A DNA stretch of 10,792 nucleotides from Halovivax sp. (GTDB lineage: Archaea; Halobacteriota; Halobacteria; Halobacteriales; Natrialbaceae). The notes beneath the pieces are model-generated. The model was not told the origin of the DNA. It saw only the letters and a program-made list of their open reading frames with translations, and made no database searches. The position numbers and the translations under genes were made by a program. The stretch spans positions 1 to 10,792 of the forward strand of contig SKPV01000222.1 of NCBI GenBank assembly GCA_007119345.1, read 5' to 3'. Position 1 is the stretch's first letter. Each line of letters starts with the position of its first letter. Shown here piece after piece: positions 5,509-10,792 of this stretch.

Positions 5509-6816
5509 TCACCGACTCCGGGCGAGCCGACGGCCGACTTCGTTCGCCCGCTTCCAGACCGGGTATAGGGTCCGGTACACGCCGTTCGGCGTGGTTCGGG
5601 CGCCGGCCCGGAGGAGTCGGTGGGATAGCGGCGGCGCCGAGTCGTCGACCAGTGCGTCGAGGTCCGCCTCGTCGAGCCAGTCGAAGAAGGCGCGCTCGGC
5701 GGGAGTTCGCGGCTCCGTTTCCCGCGCCCGTCGGCGGATGTCCTCCCACATGTGGCGCTCATCTTGCCCGAGAACCCACTCGTCGCGTTCGAACGCCGCT
5801 CGGATCTCGCGGTAGTCCTCGTCGACGAATCGGTAGCCGTGCTCGTTCGGGTCGAGCCCGGACAGACGGAGGCCGACGGCGGTTCGATAGCACTTCTCGC
5901 ATCGGCCGCAGTTGCCGTCCATCCGATCGTTACAGGTCTGGAGCCGGAGGCCGGCGCACTCGGATCGGACGTAGTCGGCGATCAAGTCCAGCCGCTCCTG
6001 ACGAGTCAGACCGTAGCCGTCGTGGTGACACTGCGTCCCGCTCCAGCGGACGTGGTCGTCGACGTCGGGTCGGGAGCCCCAGGCCAGGTCGATCCCCTCC
6101 CAGTGCGTCGCGGCGACGTAGAGGTCGTCCATTCCGGCGGCGTACGCGAGGGGGGCGCACAGCCCGGTCAGCCCGAGCCCGTGGCCGACGGAGCTGTACC
6201 AGGCGCCGTCGACGTGGCGCTTGTAGTGTGCGAGCAGCATCGGGTGGTCGAGAAAGCGGAGCATGTTCGACTCGACGAAGGCGGTGCCGAGTCCTCGCTC
6301 GGACGCGAACTCGGAGACGCGATCGCACAGCGCGGCCCACTTCTCGTCGTCGCGTTCCTCCGGCGTGACGGTCCACCCGCGGACGCTCACGAGGATCGGT
6401 TCCTCCTCGCGGTGGCGGACGTAGGACGCCGTCGAGTCGACGCCGCCGGTGAACAGCAACCCGCTCGCGCCCGATTTCGGTGAATCGTAATCGACGCGAC
6501 GCTCGGCGTGGAGCCGCCCGCCCACCATGAAGTCGTGCATCCCGAGCAGCGCGGCCTTGGCGTCCTCGAGCGCCCGGGCGAACGCGGCGTCCACCTCGGG
6601 GACGTAGACGTCGGCCCCGCACGCCCAGGCGACCGGGCATATCTGGGCGAGGACCGGCACGGCGAGGACGCCCTCGGGGACGCTCTCGATGGAGCGACCG
6701 TAGCTGGTTCGGAACGGTTCGCCGCTCAGAAAGCGCTCGCAGTCGCCGGATGCGCGGACCGTACACCGGAGCGTGTCGGCCTCGACGTCGAGGGATTCGA
6801 TGGCGATGGATGACAT
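5509..6816 (-). CDS. QueC-like PP-loop ATPase with Cys4 zinc motif (435 aa)
   Basis: The core is an ATP-pyrophosphatase domain. The PP-loop LLFTGGVDSTAS is at residues 120-131 (SGGxDS with Thr for the first Ser). The C-terminal C-x7-C-x2-C-x2-C motif, TCNDRMDGNCGRCEKCYRT, has Cys295, Cys303, Cys306 and Cys309, as in the zinc site of 7-cyano-7-deazaguanine synthase QueC. Such enzymes adenylate a carboxyl or carbonyl and pass it to nitrogen or another nucleophile. It is far longer than QueC (about 220-240 aa), with an unrecognised 118-residue N-terminal region and a 120-residue C-terminal extension. The glycan context argues for a sugar- or cofactor-modifying role rather than queuosine/archaeosine synthesis. 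GTG 6861 would add 15 residues but overlaps the likely promoter, so ATG 6816 was chosen. It is divergent from the GT-C-like gene. The substrate is unknown. Confidence 0.85.
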   Translation of the reverse strand: MSSIAIESLDVEADTLRCTVRASGDCERFLSGEPFRTSYGRSIESVPEGVLAVPVLAQICPVAWACGADVYVPEVDAAFARALEDAKAALLGMHDFMVGGRLHAERRVDYDSPKSGASGLLFTGGVDSTASYVRHREEEPILVSVRGWTVTPEERDDEKWAALCDRVSEFASERGLGTAFVESNMLRFLDHPMLLAHYKRHVDGAWYSSVGHGLGLTGLCAPLAYAAGMDDLYVAATHWEGIDLAWGSRPDVDDHVRWSGTQCHHDGYGLTRQERLDLIADYVRSECAGLRLQTCNDRMDGNCGRCEKCYRTAVGLRLSGLDPNEHGYRFVDEDYREIRAAFERDEWVLGQDERHMWEDIRRRARETEPRTPAERAFFDWLDEADLDALVDDSAPPLSHRLLRAGARTTPNGVYRTLYPVWKRANEVGRRLARSR

Positions 6817-6860
6817 GGAACGAGATCGGGCTGTCGCGTCGAATCCAGCACGGGCGACCA

Positions 6861-6867
6861 CTAAAGC
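6861..6867 (-). promoter_or_regulatory. TATA-like box of the PP-loop gene
   Basis: The minus strand reads GGCTTTAGTGG, about 45 bp before ATG 6816. It is a weak match and differs from the TAACAAA element of the other glycan genes. A 10-bp self-palindrome, CGACGCGTCG, lies just upstream at 6872-6881. The box overlaps the alternative GTG start at 6861, arguing against that start. Confidence 0.4.
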
Positions 6868-7117
6868 CGACCGACGCGTCGCGTTCGGTGGGAACGGCCG
6901 TCTCGGCGTACGTCCCGGTTAGGTTCGGCAAGCGACACCTACGCCGACCCGCGGGCGGGGTGATCGCCGTCGCCCGCTCCGCCGACGATCGAGTGACGGG
7001 CAGCGAACGGAGCGTCACGCGCGGGCGTCGGGAGATCGAGTCGCCGTCGGAACGGTGTCAATCCCGGCGTTCGACTCCCGAAACGGCGTCCTTCGGCGCC
7101 GAGAGGTAGGACGCGGA
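6868..7117. other. Divergent intergenic region with an inverted repeat
   Basis: This stretch lies between the promoters of the PP-loop gene (-) and the GT-C-like gene (+). It holds no convincing gene; open frames crossing it give Arg-rich proteins typical of GC-rich shadow frames. A perfect inverted repeat, GTGACG (6993-6998) and CGTCAC (7013-7018) with a 14-base spacer, is the only clear structure. Confidence 0.5.
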
Positions 7118-7124
7118 TAACAAA
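7118..7124 (+). promoter_or_regulatory. ATAACAAA promoter element of the GT-C-like gene
   Basis: GGATAACAAACG carries TAACAAA at 7118-7124. It lies 79 bases before the gene start at 7204 but 30 bases before the ATG of a short leader frame at 7155. Transcription is expected to begin near 7145-7150, leaving a leader of about 55 bases. Confidence 0.5.
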
Positions 7125-7154
7125 CGCCGGCCTCGCGGAGGGTAGGAACGACAG

Positions 7155-7211
7155 ATGACCGCTGCAGCCGTCCGTTCACGTCGAGTCCCTCGAGTGAGGT
7201 GCCATGGGTAA
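7155..7211 (+). CDS. Possible 18-codon leader ORF overlapping the GT-C-like start
   Basis: ATG 7155 opens an 18-codon frame (MTAAAVRSRRVPRVRCHG) ending at TAA 7209-7211, so it overlaps the main start codon at 7204 by 8 bases in another frame. The ATG sits 30 bases after the promoter element, about where a near-leaderless first start would be. Overlap of this kind can couple translation of the main gene. The peptide is Arg-rich and the frame short, so it may be fortuitous. Confidence 0.3.
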   Translation: MTAAAVRSRRVPRVRCHG

Positions 7212-9003
7212 GACAGCCTCGAATCTCGCGCTCTCGGTCGGCTACGCGGCCGTCGCCGTCGCGATCGTGCTCGCACGTCGAGAGCCGGCGGCGGGGTACG
7301 AGGTCTCCGTCTACGCCGGCACCCCCGGCGCGGCGTGGGCCGCGCTGGGCGTCGCGCTGACCGTCGCGGTGGCGACCGCGCTCGCGTGTCGGGGCGTCCA
7401 TCAGGCCGCGGCGATCGGCCTCGGCGGGTTCGCGATGACGGCGATCGTGAGCCTCCCCGTGATTCGGGGCTACCACTTCGTCGGGAAAGGCGACGGGCTC
7501 ACGCACCTCGGGTGGGTTCGCGACTTCCTCGGCGGTGCGATGGCGCCCCACGAGCTCTTCTATCCCGGACTGCACACCGTGGCATCGCTCCTCTACCTGG
7601 TCGCCGGCGTCGACGTACCCCACGGGCTCATGCTCGCGGTCGTGGCGCTGTTCGTTCCGTTCGTGATCTTCGTGCCCCTGGTCGTCCGCGACGTGACGGG
7701 GAACGCGCTGGCCGTCGGATTCGCCGGAATCGTCGCCTGGTTCGTGCTCCCGATCAACAACATCGCGACCCACATGGGCGCTCACAGCAACTCCAACGCG
7801 CTGTTTTTCGTGCCGGTCTTTCTCTTCGCGCTCGTCGCGTACCTCGGGCGACGGTCGCCGGACGAGCGCTTGCCGTTGGGACTCTCCCCGTACGGTGCGC
7901 TGATCGTCCTCTTCGGGGTCGCGCTGTTGCTCGTCCATCCCCAACAGATGATCAACGTCGTCGTGATCCTGGCCGCGATCAGCGGGGTCCAGTACCTCGC
8001 GCGGCGACGATTCGACGAGCACCCGATCCTCGAACATCCCACCGCGCACGCCTACACCGCAGCACTCGGCGCGACGTTCGTCGTCTGGGCGGTCGCCAAC
8101 GAGCGGTTCAGGAATGCGTTCGGCGGACTGCTCTACGGACTGGCGACCGCGGACATCGGCGGCGACGAGGAGGTCGGCCAGCGCGAAGCGTCCCTGGCCG
8201 AGATCGGAGGTAGCCTCCCCGAACTCTTCGCCAAGCTGTTCGGCGTGAGCGCGCTCGTCGGATTCCTGGTCGCGTGCTTCCTGCTCGTCCTCTGGGCGGG
8301 CCGGAGCCGGATGAACGCGGAGTCGCGCTCGATCGTCACGTACCTGGGGATCTCGCTGTTCCCGCTCGGCGGGATCTTCCTCGTCTACTTCGTCGGCACG
8401 CCGACGATGGCGTTCCGTCAGGTCGGGTTCATCTTCGTACTCCTGACCATCCTCGGCGCGATCGCGCTGGCGGCGCTGGTCGGCTGGACGGGGCGGTTCG
8501 TCCCGGCCGGCGCGACGACCGCACTCGCAGCGGTACTCCTCGGCGCGTGTCTGGTCCTCGCGCTGCTGACGATTTTCGGGTCGCCGTTCATCTACAGCCC
8601 GTCTCAGCACGTTTCAGAACAGACCTACCACGGCTACGAAGCGGCGATCGTGAACGGGAACGATCAACCCTACGCCGGCTACGGGTACAACGTCTACCGA
8701 TACAACGACGCCATCTACGGGCCCGAGACGATGACGGACGAGCAAGCGGCCATCATGGGTGCCGGCGCGCCGGAGGGAAGCGTCGAGATGGACGCGTTCA
8801 ACGACCGACAGTACGCCGACGCCTATCCCGCCGACGGCGACTACTTCCTCGCGGTCAGCGAGTTCGACACGACCAGGGAGTTCGAGATCTACCAGGAACT
8901 CAACTACGAACGGGCGGCCTTCGAGGACCTCGAAAACCACGAAGGGTCGGCGAAGTACGTCTCGAACGAGGAGTTCGCGCTCTACGAAATTCGAGAGGAG
9001 TGA
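7204..9003 (+). CDS. Multi-spanning membrane protein, GT-C glycosyltransferase-like (599 aa)
   Basis: Roughly 13-14 hydrophobic segments are spread over residues 7-458, followed by a soluble acidic C-terminal domain of about 140 residues (460-599) rich in Tyr, Asp and Glu. The first large loop after about three spans carries KGDGLTHLGWVRDF with Asp97 and His101. This is the place and style of the acidic catalytic motif in GT-C enzymes, which transfer sugars from polyprenyl-phosphate donors on the outer face. The loop AWFVLPINNIATHMGAHSNSN is another polar patch likely to lie outside. It resembles uncharacterised membrane proteins of haloarchaeal glycan loci; a flippase or polymerase role is the alternative. 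An in-frame stop at 7195-7197 fixes the start at or after 7204. GAGGTG sits only 2 bases before ATG, closer than a usual ribosome site. The gene stands alone, with its neighbour on the left divergent. Confidence 0.8.
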   Translation: MGKTASNLALSVGYAAVAVAIVLARREPAAGYEVSVYAGTPGAAWAALGVALTVAVATALACRGVHQAAAIGLGGFAMTAIVSLPVIRGYHFVGKGDGLTHLGWVRDFLGGAMAPHELFYPGLHTVASLLYLVAGVDVPHGLMLAVVALFVPFVIFVPLVVRDVTGNALAVGFAGIVAWFVLPINNIATHMGAHSNSNALFFVPVFLFALVAYLGRRSPDERLPLGLSPYGALIVLFGVALLLVHPQQMINVVVILAAISGVQYLARRRFDEHPILEHPTAHAYTAALGATFVVWAVANERFRNAFGGLLYGLATADIGGDEEVGQREASLAEIGGSLPELFAKLFGVSALVGFLVACFLLVLWAGRSRMNAESRSIVTYLGISLFPLGGIFLVYFVGTPTMAFRQVGFIFVLLTILGAIALAALVGWTGRFVPAGATTALAAVLLGACLVLALLTIFGSPFIYSPSQHVSEQTYHGYEAAIVNGNDQPYAGYGYNVYRYNDAIYGPETMTDEQAAIMGAGAPEGSVEMDAFNDRQYADAYPADGDYFLAVSEFDTTREFEIYQELNYERAAFEDLENHEGSAKYVSNEEFALYEIREE

Positions 9004-9278
9004 CCGACCCGGTGAGTGAGCGCGACCGCTCCCGTGAATCCGATCTAACGGAAATGCCAAATCATCGGCCCCTCATCGGCCGCCCGACGAGACCGATTCG
9101 TCGGAAGCTCGACCACACCAAACCGCGAACCGAGCGACCGCGGACGTAGCTGAGCCGTGGGACGGCGGCGGTACCGCTCGCGCCGACGACGGACCTCGAA
9201 GTCCGATTCCGGGCGATCCTGGCGCGCGTCGGGGCCGACGCGCGATCGAGTGATCCACTCTCCGTTCACGGTCGGGTC

Positions 9279-9473
9279 GTGCCCCGGCGGGTGCTCGTGC
9301 GATTCGACGTCCGAGCCGATCACCGGACCCCACTCCCGGCGGCGACCGATCCCGCGAGCCTGTTCGTCGACCCGCCGACCGACCACTGCGGGCACGACCG
9401 CACCGTCGCGAACCTCGCCGTGGACGAGGCCGCGAACTGGTCGGTCGGTTTCGCCGAGCGGAACACCAGCTAG
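9279..9473 (+). pseudogene. Possible gene remnant (64-codon frame)
   Basis: A frame open from 9150 to the TAG at 9471-9473 has a usable GTG at 9279. Its latter part uses strongly GC-ending codons and reads like an acidic haloarchaeal protein end (VANLAVDEAANWSVGFAERN). There is no ATG, no promoter and no recognised domain, and a stop at 9147-9149 cuts the same frame upstream. It could be the surviving 3' end of a lost gene, a small real gene, or chance. No function is proposed. Confidence 0.25.
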
Positions 9474-9498
9474 GCCCCGGAAGTGCGTTTCGGGCGGA

Positions 9499-9513
9499 GT
9501 AACGAGGTGTTAC
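9499..9513. promoter_or_regulatory. GTAAC-N5-GTTAC inverted repeat, distal copy
   Basis: GTAAC (9499-9503) and GTTAC (9509-9513) are exact inverted arms with a 5-base spacer, followed by GC. The same structure recurs at 9719-9733. The centres lie 220 bp apart, close to 21 helical turns. It is a candidate upstream binding site for the same regulator. Confidence 0.55.
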
Positions 9514-9708
9514 GCCGGCCTGCTGGTCGCGGTTCGTCCTCCGTCTCGGCATCGTACGACCGGTAATACGCCGTTAGACGGGAGAGCACTGGGGATTGGC
9601 CGGCCGGAAACACGTTCTTATATTCAATAAAAATAAGTCAAAATCTCCTACACAGTATCCGAGAATAGACGTAACTTCTGCAAATTCAACCATCTTATCC
9701 AAGGAAAG

Positions 9709-9715
9709 GTTTATG
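9709..9715 (+). promoter_or_regulatory. TATA box of the beta-helix gene
   Basis: GTTTATG follows a purine-rich AAGGAAAG, which would serve as TFB-recognition element. Its centre is 30 bp before the ATG at 9742, so the transcript should start within a few bases of the codon and be essentially leaderless. Confidence 0.65.
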
Positions 9716-9718
9716 ACC

Positions 9719-9733
9719 GTAACCCGGAGTTAC
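9719..9733. promoter_or_regulatory. GTAAC-N5-GTTAC inverted repeat, proximal copy
   Basis: GTAAC (9719-9723) and GTTAC (9729-9733) flank CCGGA. The site lies between the TATA box and the start codon, where a bound protein would block initiation, as for a repressor. It matches the distal copy at all ten arm positions. A lone GTAAC half-site is also present at 9671-9675. Confidence 0.6.
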
Positions 9734-9741
9734 GCAAGTGC

Positions 9742-10674
9742 ATGCCGCAGAACCCCCGCACGAACGAGAACGCCTCCACCCCGACCGACGGTCGACAATC
9801 CCGAATTACCCGTCGAGGTTTCGTGGGCTCGATCGCCGGGGTCGCGACCGCGACCGCGGGCGCGGCCGCGATGGGCTCCGTTGCAGCCGACGATTACGAG
9901 ACGATCGTCGTCGACGCCGGCGAAGACCGGACGATCACCGTCGAGAGCGGCGAGACGTTCGAGAACGTCCTGATCGACGTCAGCGCGGACGGTGCGCACG
10001 CGACCGTCGCCGCCCAGGGTACCGACTGGACGATCCGCAACGTCGGTATCGAAGGTCGCGTCAGCGGCAAGAACGCCGTCTTCGGGGTCGCCGACACCGG
10101 GGGCGGGACCTCCACGATCGAGAACGTCTACGTCGGCGACGGCGCGGACGCCGGTCACCGCATCGGCCTGGGCATCTGGGTCGCCCCCGACCACTCGGGA
10201 CACCTCGAGATCGACGGCGTCAACGTCCAGGAGATGGGCGACAACTCGTTCTACTGCTCCGCGCCCGGGGATGGAGCGGGCGGAACCGTCGACATGCGGA
10301 ACTGCTACTCGGCGAACTCGTGGGTCTCGCACTTCCGGCTCGCCGAGGGGACGGTCGAGAACTGCGTCGCGATCAACGACGAACGCCACGAGGACGGCCG
10401 CGGGGTCTGGGCCTGGGCCCCCGGCGACGTCGAGGTCCGCGACTGCGACTTCGACATGGGCGGACGGCACTACGCCATCGAGTCCGGCGCGAACGGCAGC
10501 GGCGCGACCGTCGAGGTCTCCGGTACCGAGTTCACGACCGACTTTCACGGCGGGCTCAACGAGGTCGACGGTGGCACGATCGAGCTGGCCGACGACGTCG
10601 GCCACGACCCGGACGACGCACTCCCGGACGGCTGTCCCGACTCCGCCGAGGCGGCCGCGTCCGGAGTGAACTGA
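9742..10674 (+). CDS. Tat-secreted protein, probable right-handed parallel beta-helix (310 aa)
   Basis: A twin-arginine signal is clear: TRRGFV at residues 23-28, a hydrophobic Ala/Gly/Val stretch to about 47, and a likely cleavage near VAA-D (48-50). The mature part is acidic and made of short repeating strands with Gly, Asn and Val turns (GIEGRVSGKNAVFGV, STIENVYVGDG, EIDGVNVQEMG, GTVDMRNCYSAN, GTVENCVAIND, DVEVRDCDFDMGG, ATVEVSGTEF). This is the rung pattern of a pectate-lyase-like beta-helix. Such folds bind or cleave polysaccharides, and here it would act outside the cell on the glycan made by the locus; catalytic residues cannot be assigned by eye. Five Cys are present, four of them in or near the helix rungs. 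The start at 9742 fits the TATA box. It ends with the Ala-rich DGCPDSAEAAASGVN and has no visible membrane anchor. Confidence 0.85.
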   Translation: MPQNPRTNENASTPTDGRQSRITRRGFVGSIAGVATATAGAAAMGSVAADDYETIVVDAGEDRTITVESGETFENVLIDVSADGAHATVAAQGTDWTIRNVGIEGRVSGKNAVFGVADTGGGTSTIENVYVGDGADAGHRIGLGIWVAPDHSGHLEIDGVNVQEMGDNSFYCSAPGDGAGGTVDMRNCYSANSWVSHFRLAEGTVENCVAINDERHEDGRGVWAWAPGDVEVRDCDFDMGGRHYAIESGANGSGATVEVSGTEFTTDFHGGLNEVDGGTIELADDVGHDPDDALPDGCPDSAEAAASGVN

Positions 10675-10733
10675 CCGCGCCGGTCCACGATTACCGGCCA
10701 ACGCGACTCCTGCCAACTTAACGGACCGTATAC

Positions 10734-10792
10734 GCGACCCCCTCAACTCGATCACCCGCTGAACCGACTCCCTCCACCCGATCGCCCGCCGA
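10734..10792. repeat. Degenerate 30-bp direct repeat running off the window
   Basis: A unit of about 30 bp recurs: CCCTCAACTCGATCACCCG begins at 10740 and CCCTCCACCCGATCGCCCG at 10770. The two match at 19 of 23 aligned positions. A weaker partial copy, CGACTCCTGCCAACT, starts near 10704. The array is cut by the window end. It lies downstream of the beta-helix gene, with no gene seen. Confidence 0.45.

Larger units (their letters stand above)
9004..9708. other. Gene-poor region with an AT-rich control segment
   Basis: About 700 bp separate the GT-C-like gene from the beta-helix gene. The first part (9004-9480) is GC-rich and holds only a possible gene remnant. A 5-bp hairpin, GAGCG-CGAC-CGCTC, at 9018-9031 lies 14 bases after the stop codon and lacks a T-run. 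From about 9611 to 9720 the sequence turns AT-rich, about 35% GC by count, including CTTATATTCAATAAAAATAAG-like tracts at 9617-9637. This is characteristic of an extended haloarchaeal promoter region. Confidence 0.5.

Noticed and set aside
5752..6483. A 243-codon plus-strand frame opposite the PP-loop gene.
   Set aside because: It is antisense to a gene with clear PP-loop and Cys4 motifs and has no motif of its own.
6817..6861. A GTG start giving 15 more residues to the PP-loop protein.
   Set aside because: The codon overlaps the likely TATA-like box, and the added residues look unlike a conserved start.
7015..8610. A 531-codon minus-strand frame opposite the GT-C-like gene.
   Set aside because: The protein is an Arg/Asp/Glu-rich low-complexity string, the mirror image of hydrophobic codons on the other strand, with no recognisable motif.
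9018..9031. A 5-bp hairpin shortly after the GT-C-like stop codon as a terminator.
   Set aside because: The stem is short and no T-run follows; archaeal termination depends mainly on T-tracts, so it is mentioned only in the region entry.

Overview
The window looks like chromosomal DNA of a haloarchaeon. It is very GC-rich with strongly GC-biased third codon positions, the predicted proteins are rich in Asp and Glu, there is a twin-arginine (Tat) secreted protein with a haloarchaeal-type signal, and the promoters are of archaeal TATA type, several with little or no leader. Placement below class Halobacteria is not possible by eye. No rRNA, tRNA, CRISPR array, insertion sequence or integrase was seen.

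The gene content is that of a surface-glycan locus (exopolysaccharide or S-layer/N-glycan type). From left to right: the 3' part of a nucleotide-sugar dehydrogenase (+); a 68-residue zinc-ribbon protein (-); a repeat-rich stretch with a doubtful small membrane-protein frame (-); a GT4 glycosyltransferase (+); a NodB-type polysaccharide deacetylase (-); a type I phosphodiesterase of the alkaline-phosphatase superfamily (+); a QueC-like PP-loop ATPase with a four-cysteine zinc motif (-); a multi-spanning membrane protein resembling GT-C glycosyltransferases, with a large C-terminal outside domain (+); a gene-poor 0.7 kb stretch with a possible gene remnant and an AT-rich control region; and a Tat-exported protein with a probable parallel beta-helix (+). 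A plausible division of labour is sugar-acid precursor supply (dehydrogenase), assembly on the cytoplasmic face (GT4), outside transfer (GT-C-like protein), and glycan tailoring (deacetylase, phosphodiesterase, PP-loop enzyme, beta-helix protein). This division is inferred from families and neighbourhood only.

Neighbouring genes mostly alternate in strand, so nearly every gene needs its own promoter. Four of the glycan genes (GT4, deacetylase, phosphodiesterase, GT-C-like) carry the same TAACAAA element upstream, three of them as ATAACAAA. This would allow coordinated expression without an operon. The most notable other non-coding signals are two GTAAC-N5-GTTAC inverted repeats 220 bp apart upstream of the beta-helix gene, a perfect 16-bp palindrome abutting the TATA box of the zinc-ribbon gene, and a tight hairpin just before the phosphodiesterase start codon.
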